This document shows, piece after piece, positions 54,117-63,464 of a DNA stretch of 64,000 nucleotides. Each line of letters starts with the position of its first letter. Positions within the stretch are counted from its first letter, which is position 1. The position numbers and the translations under genes were made by a program. The notes under the pieces were generated by a model, which ran no database searches, was not told the DNA's origin, and saw only the letters and a program-made list of their open reading frames with translations. Source of the DNA: Pseudalgibacter alginicilyticus (GTDB taxonomy: Bacteria > Bacteroidota > Bacteroidia > Flavobacteriales > Flavobacteriaceae); the NCBI RefSeq assembly GCF_001310225.1, contig NZ_CP012898.1:806001-870000 (forward strand). Reading direction: 5' to 3'.

Positions 54117-55064
54117 ATGAAAATAGTTCCTAGTGTTGATTTAAATGATTTTATATCTGATGATCCTGTTAGAAAACAACAGTTTGTTAACAGCATTGGC
54201 GAAGCTTACCAAAATATAGGCTTTGTAGCATTAAAAGGCCACTTTTTAGATGACAATTTAGTGGAAAAATTATATACTGAAGTCAAGAATTTTTTTAGTC
54301 TTCCTATTGAAACCAAACAAAAATATGAAATTCCAGGTATTGGAGGGCAGCGCGGTTATGTATCCTTTGGTAAAGAAAGTGCCAAAGGAAAAAAAGAAGG
54401 CGATTTAAAAGAATTTTGGCACTTTGGGCAATATGTTGAAGACAATCCAAAACTTGAAGCTGAATACCCTAATAATGTAATTGTTGAAGAATTGCCTGAA
54501 TTTAATAAAGTAGGAAAGGAAGCTTACAAAATGTTAGAAAAAACAGCCAAATATGTACTACGTGCTTTGGCTATTCATCTAAATTTAGAAGAAACTTATT
54601 TTGATGATTATATACATAATGGAAATTCCATTTTAAGACCTATCCACTACCCACCTATTTTACAAGAGCCTAAAGAAGCGGTTCGAGCTGCAGCTCATGG
54701 CGACATTAATTTAATTACCTTACTAATGGGTGCACAAGGAAAAGGCCTTCAAGTGCAAAACCATAATGGCGAATGGATTGATGCTATTGCAGAGCCCGAT
54801 GAAATAATGATTAATGTTGGAGATATGCTTTCAAGACACACCAATAACAAACTAAAGTCAACCATACATCGTGTAATAAATCCACCTAAAGAATTATGGG
54901 GTACTTCACGATATTCCATTCCATTTTTTATGCACCCGGTAAGTAGTATGAAGTTAAATGTTTTGGATGGCTGTATTAATGAGACTACCCCTAAAGCTTT
55001 TGAGGACATTACTGCTGGCGAATTTTTAAATGAACGATTGATAGAATTGGGGTTGAAGAAATAA
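54117..55064 (+). CDS. 2-oxoglutarate/Fe(II) oxygenase, isopenicillin-N-synthase family
   Basis: The start is ATG 54117 (MKIVPSVDLNDF), 315 residues; the alternative TTG six bases earlier is less likely. The double-stranded beta-helix has the iron facial triad HGDINLITLLMG and later HRVINPPKE, with the Arg of the 2OG-binding RYSIPFF. The N-terminal DIOX_N region (YQNIGFVALKGH) is typical. Substrate unknown, as no gene partners give context. SUI1 follows after 74 bases. Confidence 0.9.
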   Translation: MKIVPSVDLNDFISDDPVRKQQFVNSIGEAYQNIGFVALKGHFLDDNLVEKLYTEVKNFFSLPIETKQKYEIPGIGGQRGYVSFGKESAKGKKEGDLKEFWHFGQYVEDNPKLEAEYPNNVIVEELPEFNKVGKEAYKMLEKTAKYVLRALAIHLNLEETYFDDYIHNGNSILRPIHYPPILQEPKEAVRAAAHGDINLITLLMGAQGKGLQVQNHNGEWIDAIAEPDEIMINVGDMLSRHTNNKLKSTIHRVINPPKELWGTSRYSIPFFMHPVSSMKLNVLDGCINETTPKAFEDITAGEFLNERLIELGLKK

Positions 55065-55138
55065 ATAAGTTATCAGCGGCTGCTAATATAAAATACAGTT
55101 TAAAACTCTCATTTATACTGACACTAAATAGTAAAAAA

Positions 55139-55465
55139 ATGGATTTAAAAGACCAACTAAAAAACCTATTTCCTGATCATAAAGAAGAAGTATCAAGCGA
55201 ACCTGAAAACACATCGGATATTTGGATACAGGACGATCCAATTATTTGCAAATATGAAAAACGAAAAGGCAAGCCTATTACAATTTTAGAAGGCTACACA
55301 GGCGCTACAGAAGATTTTAAATTATTAGCCAAAGAAATAAAAACTACGTTAAGTGTTGGCGGAAGTTTTAAAGATGATAAAATTATTATTCAAGGTGATT
55401 ACCGAGATAAAATCATGCAAATATTAAAAGATAAAGGCTTTAGTGTGAAACGGGTTGGAGGGTAA
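55139..55465 (+). CDS. Translation initiation factor SUI1-like (YciH)
   Basis: 108 residues. The C-terminal SUI1/eIF1 domain covers about 40-108, with KRKGKPITILEGYTG and VGGSFKDDKIIIQGDYRDKI. Bacterial YciH proteins bind the small ribosomal subunit and influence start-site selection. It is 3 bases before the DUF1835 gene, a pairing of unknown meaning. Confidence 0.92.
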   Translation: MDLKDQLKNLFPDHKEEVSSEPENTSDIWIQDDPIICKYEKRKGKPITILEGYTGATEDFKLLAKEIKTTLSVGGSFKDDKIIIQGDYRDKIMQILKDKGFSVKRVGG

Positions 55466-55468
55466 TTT

Positions 55469-56401
55469 ATGAATAACCAAGCACTTCATATCACTAATGG
55501 CGATCATCTTACTAATATTCTTTTAGATTTAGGTTTAACTGATGATATTATTACTTGGCAAGAAATACTCTGCGAAGGACCTACAACTTATCACGTAGGC
55601 TCTGAAGAATTTTTAAAAATGCGCTCTGACTTTTTAAAAAAATTTTATGATATTGATTTTAATACCAAAGAATTCAATAAAGAAATAAGTAAACTTAACC
55701 AACCTGAGTCCTACACAGAAATTGTACTTTGGTTTGAATATGATTTATTTTGTCATATCAATATGTTGGCAGTTGTAAATATGATAAAACAAAAGGGCAT
55801 AACACTTCCTATACATTTGGTATGTAGCGGTAGAGTTGAAGGCGAAAAAAACCTAAAAGCCCTTTCTGAATTATCATCTAAACAACTAATGTTTCACTAT
55901 AAAAACAAAACATTGCTACAAGAAAAAGACATTCAAGAATGTAAAGATATTTGGCAAATATACTGTGGGAAAGACCATAATTTAATTAAACCATTTCTTG
56001 TTAAAACATCTTCTTTTCAATATTTAAGTAATTGCCTAAAAGCTCACTTACAACGTTTTCCTGACTCAAAATCAGGATTAAATATTTTAGAAACTAATAT
56101 TTTAGAGATTATAAAAAAGCACACTATTAAATCCAGACACCATTTATTAGGATATGCACTTAATTTTCAAGGCTATTACGGTTATGGCGATTTACAATTT
56201 TTTCGTATGTTCGAAAAACTCAGTATTTTCTTTTCTGAAACAGAAGGCCGTATAAAACTTAATAGAAAGGGATATGAAGCACTATTGGGTCATCATAACT
56301 TCTCCTCTGAAATTAATTCAAAAATGATTTTTGGAGGTGTAAACAAAATAGATTTTAAATTTAGCAAAAGGCTAAATAAATTGGTTGAATCCGTACAATA
56401 A
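55469..56401 (+). CDS. DUF1835 domain-containing protein
   Basis: 310 residues. The N-terminus shows the DUF1835 pattern (LHITNGDHLTNILL and WQEILCEGPTTYHVGS), followed by a conserved middle WFEYDLFCHINML and a helical C-terminal half. The family is widespread but uncharacterised; the conserved acidic and His residues suggest a nucleotide- or RNA-related enzyme. Operon member between SUI1 and the nucleoside phosphorylase (8-base gap). Confidence 0.85.
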   Translation: MNNQALHITNGDHLTNILLDLGLTDDIITWQEILCEGPTTYHVGSEEFLKMRSDFLKKFYDIDFNTKEFNKEISKLNQPESYTEIVLWFEYDLFCHINMLAVVNMIKQKGITLPIHLVCSGRVEGEKNLKALSELSSKQLMFHYKNKTLLQEKDIQECKDIWQIYCGKDHNLIKPFLVKTSSFQYLSNCLKAHLQRFPDSKSGLNILETNILEIIKKHTIKSRHHLLGYALNFQGYYGYGDLQFFRMFEKLSIFFSETEGRIKLNRKGYEALLGHHNFSSEINSKMIFGGVNKIDFKFSKRLNKLVESVQ

Positions 56402-56409
56402 TATTATAA

Positions 56410-57273
56410 ATGTCTATAAAAGCATCCGAACTAATATTAAATCCAGATGGTAGCATCTATCATTTAAATTTAAAACCTGAAAACATTTCAGACACCATCA
56501 TTTTAGTTGGAGACCCTGATAGAGTACACCACATTACTAAACATTTTAATCATATTGAATTTGAAACTCAAAAAAGAGAGTTTAAAACACAAACGGGCAC
56601 TTATGATAACAAGAGAATTACAGTACTTTCCACAGGCATAGGTTGTGATAATATTGATATTGTCTTAAATGAATTAGACGCCCTTGTAAATATCGATTTT
56701 GAAACTCGAACCATAAAAAATAACTTTAAAGCTTTAAAAATTATTAGAATTGGCACTTCTGGTTCATTACAAAGTGATATTCCTGTAGATTCTTTTTTAA
56801 TAAGTAGACTTGCAATAGAATTTAGTGGACTATTTCACACATATGACTCCGAAAAAATTTGTAACTCACATTTAGAAGAAGCTTTTATAAAACATACCAA
56901 TTGGCATAAATTTAAAGCAAAACCTGTCTTTGTAAAAAACAGCCGTCTTTTAGAAAGTCAGTTTGAAAGTAATGATACTTTTAAAGGTATTACAGCTACT
57001 GCCAATGGCTTTTATGGTCCACAAGGACGCGTTTTAAGGCTGCAGTTACAAGATGATGCTCTAAATGATAAAATGGATTCTTTTGAATACAAAGGCTTAC
57101 GGTTAACAAACCTAGAAATGGAAACGGCTGCCATATATGGTTTATCCAAGCTATTAGGGCATCAAGCTATATCTTTAAATGCCATAATAGCCAATAGAGT
57201 TTTAGGAAATTTCAGTAAAAACCCTGAAGAAATCATTGAAAAATTAATTCAATATACTTTGAAAAAAATATAA
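56410..57273 (+). CDS. Nucleoside phosphorylase (uridine phosphorylase-like)
   Basis: 287 residues with the PNP/UDP-1 fold. The phosphate loop VGDPDRVHH is near the N-terminus, RIGTSGSL precedes the active centre, and NLEMETAAIYGLSKLLGH supplies the ribose-contacting Glu. The best fit is the uridine phosphorylase branch, so it cleaves pyrimidine nucleosides with phosphate. It is followed after 1 base by a binding-protein-like gene, an unusual neighbour. Cytosolic. Confidence 0.84.
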   Translation: MSIKASELILNPDGSIYHLNLKPENISDTIILVGDPDRVHHITKHFNHIEFETQKREFKTQTGTYDNKRITVLSTGIGCDNIDIVLNELDALVNIDFETRTIKNNFKALKIIRIGTSGSLQSDIPVDSFLISRLAIEFSGLFHTYDSEKICNSHLEEAFIKHTNWHKFKAKPVFVKNSRLLESQFESNDTFKGITATANGFYGPQGRVLRLQLQDDALNDKMDSFEYKGLRLTNLEMETAAIYGLSKLLGHQAISLNAIIANRVLGNFSKNPEEIIEKLIQYTLKKI

Positions 57274-57274
57274 A

Positions 57275-58129
57275 ATGATAAAAGTTACAATAGGTGGCGT
57301 ACCTGAACATTTTAATTTGCCTTGGCACTTAGCATTAGAAAAAGGTTTATTTATTAAAAATAATATTAATTTAAAGTGGTTAGATTTCCCTGGTGGCACA
57401 GGTGCTATGTGTAATGCTCTTCAAAATAAAACTATTGATATCGCTATTATTTTAACTGAAGGCATTATTAAAGATATTATTGAAACAAACTCAACTAAAA
57501 TACTTCAAACATATGTACAAACACCATTGAATTGGGGTATTCACGTAGCCGCTAATTCTCCCTATTATAAAATAAACGACTTAAAAAAGAAAAAAGCAGC
57601 CATTAGTAGGTATGGTTCAGGCTCTCACTTAATGACTTACATAAATGCCCAAAATAATAATTGGAATATAAAAAATGATCTCGATTTTGAAGTTGTAAAA
57701 AATTTAGAAGGCGCTATTAAAGGATTAACAAACGGAGATGCCGATTATTTTTTGTGGGAAAAATTCACCACAAAACCATTGGTAGACAATGGTATATTTA
57801 GAAACATTGGAAATTGTCCCTCTCCATGGCCATGTTTTGTTATTGCTGTTAGAACAGAGTTTGTTAATGACAATAAAGACACTTTAAAAACTATTTTAAG
57901 TACCATAAATGAAATTACAACTAACTTTAAAAAGACCCCAAACATAGACAAAATTATATCTAAGCGTTATAAGTTACAACTTAAAGATGTTCAAGAATGG
58001 TTATCTATTACAGAATGGTCGCAAACTATGATTGATGAAAACATACTGGAAAACACCCAAAAACAATTATTTTCATTGAATATTATTCCAGAAATTGCCA
58101 ATCACAACACACTGATTAGTAAACTATAA
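57275..58129 (+). CDS. Substrate-binding-protein-like cytosolic protein (NMT1/Ca3427-like)
   Basis: 284 residues of a periplasmic-binding-protein type II fold: VTIGGVPEHFNLPWHLALEKG, DFPGGTGAMCNAL, SRYGSGSHLMTYI and WEKFTTKPL. The opening motif is that of the Ca3427-like branch of the NMT1/THI5 group. It has no signal peptide or lipobox and no ABC transporter beside it, so it acts in the cytosol, perhaps as an enzyme or binding protein. Its start is 1 base after the nucleoside phosphorylase stop, suggesting a joint pathway. Function unknown. Confidence 0.75.
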   Translation: MIKVTIGGVPEHFNLPWHLALEKGLFIKNNINLKWLDFPGGTGAMCNALQNKTIDIAIILTEGIIKDIIETNSTKILQTYVQTPLNWGIHVAANSPYYKINDLKKKKAAISRYGSGSHLMTYINAQNNNWNIKNDLDFEVVKNLEGAIKGLTNGDADYFLWEKFTTKPLVDNGIFRNIGNCPSPWPCFVIAVRTEFVNDNKDTLKTILSTINEITTNFKKTPNIDKIISKRYKLQLKDVQEWLSITEWSQTMIDENILENTQKQLFSLNIIPEIANHNTLISKL

Positions 58130-58141
58130 AATCAAAAACAA

Positions 58142-59707
58142 TTATTTTTTACTTTCTTTTTTAGTTGATTCACCTTCTGACATTTTAGATACTTCAGGCT
58201 CCTTAAACAAATCTATATAAGCATTTCCTAAATATTCAATCACATGACTTGCAATCAAACTTTCGTACCCATACTTCTGAACTGCAATGTCCGCAGATTT
58301 CCCATGTAAATAAACCCCAAAAATAGTTGCAGACAACGATTCATACCCTTGGGAAATTAAACCTGTAATAATACCCGTTAACACATCTCCACTGCCCGCA
58401 GTAGATAGTCCTGGATTGCCTGTAGAGTTAATATATATTTTATCCTGAAAAACCGTCATACTATTTGCGCCTTTAATTACAATGATTAAGTTATAGGTTT
58501 TGGAAAAGGTTTTTACTTTATCAATTTTATCAAAATCGTCTTCCCAACTACCAATTAAACGTTCCAACTCTTTTGGATGTGGTGTTAATACAGATGCACT
58601 TGGTACTAATTTTAACAAAGATTTATTTTTTGAAAGAATATTAATGCCATCAGCATCAATAACTAAGGGGGTTTGGTTTTGTTTTAAAAAAGTTTCAAAA
58701 GCCCTGATTGTTTTTGGGTGAACTCCTAATCCAATCCCTACACCTATAACTGCTGGAGTAATATTAAAAGTAATATTAGAAATAAACTCATTTTCAATAT
58801 CAGTTATTACCATAGCTTCTGGAAATGAAGATTGTAAAGGCACGTAACCACATTTAGGGATAAATACCGTTACCAATCCTGCTCCTGATGATAATACAGC
58901 CTTACTTGCTAAGATAAGTGCTCCTATTTTTCCATAGCTACCACCAATAATTAGTGCATGTCCAAATAATCCTTTATGGGAAAAAGTGCCCCTTGGTTTA
59001 TACATAGGTAGCACATCATATTTTCCAACAAGTTCCGCCTGGGTAGACACATCAGTCATAAATTTGGTATCTAAACCGATATCTAAAATTTCCCATTGCG
59101 TAGTATACTTGGCTGTTTCTGGTAAAAAGAAAACCAATTTAGGTGAAGCAAAACTCAAGGTATAACTTGCCCAAACCACACCATCCTCATCCTTAGGGGA
59201 TCTTTCAGTATTTAATCCAGAAGGAATATCAATAGATAATGTATACGCTTTAGTATTTCTAAAATACATAAACAATGACTTTACCCAGTTATCAACAGGT
59301 CTATTTAACCCTATTCCAAAAATAGCATCTACAATTATATCTTGTGACGCTATGGAAGGAAAATCTTCTTTACACTTCAATAGTGTTGGCCAATCTTTGG
59401 TTACATTTTTTATCCTATCATAATTAATTAAGAAATCTTTCGAACGCTTATCACTACAATTAACCACATAGGTTTTTACATGGTATCCATGAATAATTAA
59501 ATGCCTTGCAACCACTAAACCATCACCCCCATTATTTCCAATGCCACAAAATACATGAATAGGTACTTGTGCACCTTGCATGCGTGTGTGTAACCAATTA
59601 AAAATTTGGGTTCCAGCACGCTCCATCAAATCTGTTGATGAAATATTTTGACGCTCTGTTGTTAACTTGTCCCCTTCGTAAATTTGGTCTTTTGATAATA
59701 TTTTCAC
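58142..59707 (-). CDS. nnr: Bifunctional NAD(P)H-hydrate epimerase/dehydratase
   Basis: 521 residues, two domains. N-terminal YjeF_N (about 1-210, with CGIGNNGGDGLVVARHL) epimerises damaged NAD(P)H hydrates. The C-terminal ribokinase-like YjeF_C domain (about 230-500) has LVIDADGINILS and GNPGLSTAGSGDVLTG, and dehydrates the S-epimer using ADP. It is a metabolite-repair enzyme, complete here, and its stop lies 12 bases from the convergent binding-protein gene. Confidence 0.95.
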   Translation of the reverse strand: MKILSKDQIYEGDKLTTERQNISSTDLMERAGTQIFNWLHTRMQGAQVPIHVFCGIGNNGGDGLVVARHLIIHGYHVKTYVVNCSDKRSKDFLINYDRIKNVTKDWPTLLKCKEDFPSIASQDIIVDAIFGIGLNRPVDNWVKSLFMYFRNTKAYTLSIDIPSGLNTERSPKDEDGVVWASYTLSFASPKLVFFLPETAKYTTQWEILDIGLDTKFMTDVSTQAELVGKYDVLPMYKPRGTFSHKGLFGHALIIGGSYGKIGALILASKAVLSSGAGLVTVFIPKCGYVPLQSSFPEAMVITDIENEFISNITFNITPAVIGVGIGLGVHPKTIRAFETFLKQNQTPLVIDADGINILSKNKSLLKLVPSASVLTPHPKELERLIGSWEDDFDKIDKVKTFSKTYNLIIVIKGANSMTVFQDKIYINSTGNPGLSTAGSGDVLTGIITGLISQGYESLSATIFGVYLHGKSADIAVQKYGYESLIASHVIEYLGNAYIDLFKEPEVSKMSEGESTKKESKK

Positions 59708-59808
59708 AAGAAAATCTATTTTTATTGATTCACAATTCTAATTAAAAAAGCTACATTTTTTTTAAAAATAATAACATTCTTCTTAAGAATTACTCAAAAA
59801 GCTGTTTT

Positions 59809-59842
59809 TTGTTTTTTTATTAGTCTAAAAGTAATACTTTTG
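59809..59842 (+). promoter_or_regulatory. Promoter of the threonine operon leader
   Basis: TTG (59809-59811), 23-base spacer, then TACTTTTG (59835-59842), an exact -7 box. It lies 18 bases before the ATG of the Thr/Ile-rich leader ORF, so the leader would be transcribed. Confidence 0.6.
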
Positions 59843-59860
59843 AAATGTTTATTTAGAAAA

Positions 59861-59968
59861 ATGAATCTTTTAAACTTAAATACAACTCTTGTTATTCCTT
59901 CTTTTTTAAGAGAAGCTATTGCTATTTTTGAAATAACAACCTTTACAATTACCCCTTGGGGTTACTAG
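59861..59968 (+). CDS. Probable threonine-operon leader peptide
   Basis: A 35-codon ORF in the leader of thrABC. Residues 25-31 are Ile-Thr-Thr-Phe-Thr-Ile-Thr, four Thr and two Ile within seven codons, then PWGY and stop. Runs of the pathway end-products (Thr, and Ile made from it) are what an attenuation peptide needs. It has its own promoter-like sequence, and its stop is 86 bases before the thrA ATG. A weak hairpin, TGCAAT/ATTGCA (59995-60013), followed by TTTTC lies downstream; a perfect ACCCC-TT-GGGGT repeat overlaps its last codons. Which fold is the terminator is not settled, and an alternative promoter motif, TATCTTTG (59989-59996), lies after it. Confidence 0.6.
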   Translation: MNLLNLNTTLVIPSFLREAIAIFEITTFTITPWGY

Positions 59969-59988
59969 GCTTATATATTTATTCGGAC

Positions 59989-60013
59989 TATCTTTGCAAT
60001 GATAAATATTGCA
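59989..60013 (+). promoter_or_regulatory. Possible attenuator hairpin or second thrA promoter
   Basis: Two readings overlap. TATCTTTG (59989-59996) is an exact -7 box and could give a short thrA transcript that lacks the leader peptide. TGCAAT-GATAAAT-ATTGCA (59995-60013) followed by TTTTC is a weak terminator-like hairpin in the leader transcript. Sequence alone does not decide. Confidence 0.35.
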
Positions 60014-60054
60014 TTTTCTCAAAATCACATATTCAAACATTAATTCATTAAAAA

Positions 60055-62499
60055 ATGAAGGTTTTAAAATTTGGAGGAACTTCAGTAGGTTCTTCAAAAA
60101 ACATAAATAAAGTCATTAACATATTAACAAACTATTCCAAAACAGATTCTGTTGTTTGTGTTGTTTCAGCTGTTGGTGGTATTACTGATAAATTATTAGT
60201 AGCTGGAGACTTAGCTAAAAATAAAGACGAAGATTTTAATGAGGCCTTTAAAACCATTAAAGAAATTCACATTTCCATTGTAAAGGAATTAATTCCTACT
60301 AAAAATGAACCTATAATTAGCTATGTTCAAGAAAAATTAAACGAACTTAAGAGCTTATTAGATGGCATTTTTTTAATCAACGAATTATCTCCAAAAACAT
60401 CTGACAAATTGGTAAGTTTTGGCGAGTTGCTATCGTCTTTTATCATAGCAGAAACCATGAAAAGCCGAGATATTTCTGCTGAACGTAAAAACTCACAGGA
60501 TATTGTAGTTACCAATTCCAACTTTACAAAAGCGGAAGTAGATTATAAAATCACCGATAAAAACATTTTAGAATACTTTAAATCTGCTAAAGAACGCATT
60601 ACTATACTTCCTGGATTTGTCTCTAGATCAAAATCTGGCGAACAAACTACCTTAGGTCGTGGTGGTTCTGATTTTACAGCTGCTATTATAGCTGCAGCCT
60701 TAAATGTAACCCAATTAGAAATATGGACGGATGTTAGCGGAATGTTTACAACCAACCCAAAATTGGTAAAACAAGCCTACCCTATTGAAAAAATATCCTA
60801 TCAAGAAGCAATGGAACTGTCGCATTTTGGAGCTAAAGTATTATATCCACCAACGGTTCAACCTGTGTTAGATTTAAACATTCCTATTCACATAAAAAAC
60901 ACTTTAGACCCAGAAGCTATTGGAACCATTATTTCAAATAAAGATGCACATTCTACATCACCTGTAAAAGGTATCAGCAATATAAATAACATTGCTCTTT
61001 TAACTTTACAAGGAAGTGGTATGATTGGGATACCGGGGTTTTCAAGACGTTTGTTTGAAACCTTATCTCAAGAAAAAATTAACGTAATCATGATTACGCA
61101 AGCATCTTCAGAACATTCTATTTGTTTAGGTATTGAAGAAAAAGATGCACATGCTGCTAAAGCAGCAATTGACACTACTTTTGAAAATGAGATAGAACTT
61201 CACAAAATAGACCCAATCATTGTTGAAAGAGACTTATCAATTATCGCTTTAGTGGGTGATAATATGAAAAATCACCAAGGGATTAGCGGCAAAATGTTTA
61301 GCACACTAGGTAAAAATAATATCAATATTAGAGCCATTGCCCAAGGAGCTTCTGAAAAAAACATCTCTGCTGTTATTTTACAATGTGATGTTAAAAAAGC
61401 GCTTAACACACTGCACGAACAATTTTTTGAAATAAAAACAAAACAACTTAACGTTTTTATTACAGGCGTTGGCAATGTAGGTGAAAAATTAGTTGAACAA
61501 ATTAAACAGCAACGTAAATACCTAAAAGAAAATTTAAAAATAAACTTGCGAATTGCTGGACTATCAAATTCCAGAACCATGATTTTTAATGAGGACGGCA
61601 TTGATTTAAACAACTGGAAGGATCTGTTAAAAGAAGGAGAAAAAGCATCACTTCAAGGATTCTTTGAAAAGACAAAAACATTGAATTTACGTAATAGTAT
61701 TTTTGTAGATGTTACAGCTAATTATGATGTAGCCAATTTATATGCAAATTATTTAAGAAGTAGTATAGCTGTTGTGGCATGTAACAAAATTGCCTGTTCA
61801 AGTGATTATGAAAATTATAAACTATTAAAACGATTATCACTTAAATACAATGCTCCTTTATTGTTTGAAACCAATGTGGGCGCAGGATTACCAATTATAG
61901 ACACCTTAAATAATTTAATAGCTTCTGGAGACAAAGTAAACTCTATTCAAGCTGTTTTATCTGGTAGTTTAAATTATGTATTTAACAACTTTAATAACAC
62001 CACTAAATTTCATGACGTGGTAAAACAAGCTGGTGTAGAAGGATATACTGAACCAGATCCAAGAATAGATTTAAGTGGTGTAGATGTGGCTCGTAAAATT
62101 TTAATTTTAGCAAGAGAAAGTGGTGTTGAAATGAATTTAGAAGACATAGAAAATATTCCTTTCCTTTCTGAATCTGGTTTAAAAAGTGATAGTGTAAATG
62201 ATTTTTACGAAACACTAATTGCTGATGAAGCTCATTACCAAAAATTATTTGCATCTGCAAAAGCTAATAACTGTCAACTAAAATATGTTGCAAAATTTGA
62301 TAATGGTAAAGCGAGTGTTAGCTTACAAGAAATTCCAATAGGTCATCCATTCTCTAATTTAGAAGGAAGCGATAATATTGTTATGTTTTACACGCAACGC
62401 TACCCAAAACAACCTATGATTATTAAAGGTGCAGGTGCAGGTGCAGATGTAACGGCTTCAGGCTTGTTTGCAGATATTATTAGAGTTGGAAATGAATAA
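60055..62499 (+). CDS. thrA: Bifunctional aspartokinase/homoserine dehydrogenase
   Basis: 814 residues. Aspartokinase domain (about 1-290: KFGGTSVGSSKNI, GRGGSDFTAA), two ACT regulatory domains (about 310-460), and homoserine dehydrogenase (about 465-814: ITGVGNVGEKLVEQI for NAD(P), ETNVGAGLPIIDTL, KGAGAGADVTASGLFADI). It catalyses the first and third steps from aspartate toward threonine and methionine. The ACT region suggests allosteric control by threonine; the leader ORF suggests added transcriptional control. It is followed by thrB after 38 bases. Confidence 0.97.
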   Translation: MKVLKFGGTSVGSSKNINKVINILTNYSKTDSVVCVVSAVGGITDKLLVAGDLAKNKDEDFNEAFKTIKEIHISIVKELIPTKNEPIISYVQEKLNELKSLLDGIFLINELSPKTSDKLVSFGELLSSFIIAETMKSRDISAERKNSQDIVVTNSNFTKAEVDYKITDKNILEYFKSAKERITILPGFVSRSKSGEQTTLGRGGSDFTAAIIAAALNVTQLEIWTDVSGMFTTNPKLVKQAYPIEKISYQEAMELSHFGAKVLYPPTVQPVLDLNIPIHIKNTLDPEAIGTIISNKDAHSTSPVKGISNINNIALLTLQGSGMIGIPGFSRRLFETLSQEKINVIMITQASSEHSICLGIEEKDAHAAKAAIDTTFENEIELHKIDPIIVERDLSIIALVGDNMKNHQGISGKMFSTLGKNNINIRAIAQGASEKNISAVILQCDVKKALNTLHEQFFEIKTKQLNVFITGVGNVGEKLVEQIKQQRKYLKENLKINLRIAGLSNSRTMIFNEDGIDLNNWKDLLKEGEKASLQGFFEKTKTLNLRNSIFVDVTANYDVANLYANYLRSSIAVVACNKIACSSDYENYKLLKRLSLKYNAPLLFETNVGAGLPIIDTLNNLIASGDKVNSIQAVLSGSLNYVFNNFNNTTKFHDVVKQAGVEGYTEPDPRIDLSGVDVARKILILARESGVEMNLEDIENIPFLSESGLKSDSVNDFYETLIADEAHYQKLFASAKANNCQLKYVAKFDNGKASVSLQEIPIGHPFSNLEGSDNIVMFYTQRYPKQPMIIKGAGAGADVTASGLFADIIRVGNE

Positions 62500-62537
62500 T
62501 TAAACCTCCTACTTTAAAATTAACAAAAAGTTTTTAA

Positions 62538-63464
62538 ATGAATGAAATAAAAATATTTTCTCCTGCAACCGTTGCTAATGTGGCCTGTGGTTTTGATGTG
62601 CTTGGATTCTGCTTAGATAGTGTTGGAGACCAAATGGTTATAAGAAAAACAGATAAAAAAGGCATCTATATCACTAAAATTGAAGGAGGTTTTAATTTAC
62701 CTTATGAAGCTGAATTAAATGTTGCTGGTGTTTCAGCATTAGCTATGTATGAAGCTATAGACGTTAATTTTGGATTTGAAATTGAAATCTACAAAAATAT
62801 AAAACCTGGTAGTGGTATTGGTAGCAGTGCTGCTAGTGCTGTAGGTAGTGTTTTTGGTATGAATGAACTCATTGGAAAGCCTTTTAATAAAACGCAGCTT
62901 ACAAAATTTGCCATTCAAGGCGAAGCATTAGCTAGTAAATGTGAACATGCCGATAATTTGGCTCCTGCCCTTTTTGGAGGTTTTACGTTAGTTAAAAGCT
63001 TAGTGCCATTAGAAATTTTAGAATTACCATCGCCCGATGCTATATTTGCAACTATTATTCACCCTCAAATAGAAATAAAAACATCTGAAGCGCGAGCTAT
63101 CCTTCCTAAGGAAGTTGCCCTAAGTGATGCCATTACACAATGGGCAAATTTTGGAAGTTTAGTACATGCTTTACATACAAGTAATTATGATTTGATTCAA
63201 AAATCATTACACGATGTTATTGTAGAACCACATAGAAGTAAGCTAATACCTCACTATAATGAGATAAAAACTACAGCTTTAAAAGCAGGAGCATTAGGTT
63301 GTGGGATTTCAGGATCTGGCCCTTCTATTTTTTCGCTATGTAAAGGTTTAAAAACAGCTAACCATGTAAAAAATGCTATTGAATCCTTATATGCAAAAAC
63401 AGGTATTGAATTTGATATGCATGTATCAAAAATTAATGTAGATGGTGTTAAAATTATAGACTAA
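62538..63464 (+). CDS. thrB: Homoserine kinase
   Basis: 308-residue GHMP-superfamily kinase: FSPATVANVACGFDVLGF at the N-terminus, the ATP loop PGSGIGSSAASAVG near residues 92-105, and GCGISGSGPSIFSL near the C-terminus. It phosphorylates homoserine for threonine synthase. Second gene of the thr operon, with 123 bases before thrC. Complete and of normal length. Confidence 0.96.
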   Translation: MNEIKIFSPATVANVACGFDVLGFCLDSVGDQMVIRKTDKKGIYITKIEGGFNLPYEAELNVAGVSALAMYEAIDVNFGFEIEIYKNIKPGSGIGSSAASAVGSVFGMNELIGKPFNKTQLTKFAIQGEALASKCEHADNLAPALFGGFTLVKSLVPLEILELPSPDAIFATIIHPQIEIKTSEARAILPKEVALSDAITQWANFGSLVHALHTSNYDLIQKSLHDVIVEPHRSKLIPHYNEIKTTALKAGALGCGISGSGPSIFSLCKGLKTANHVKNAIESLYAKTGIEFDMHVSKINVDGVKIID

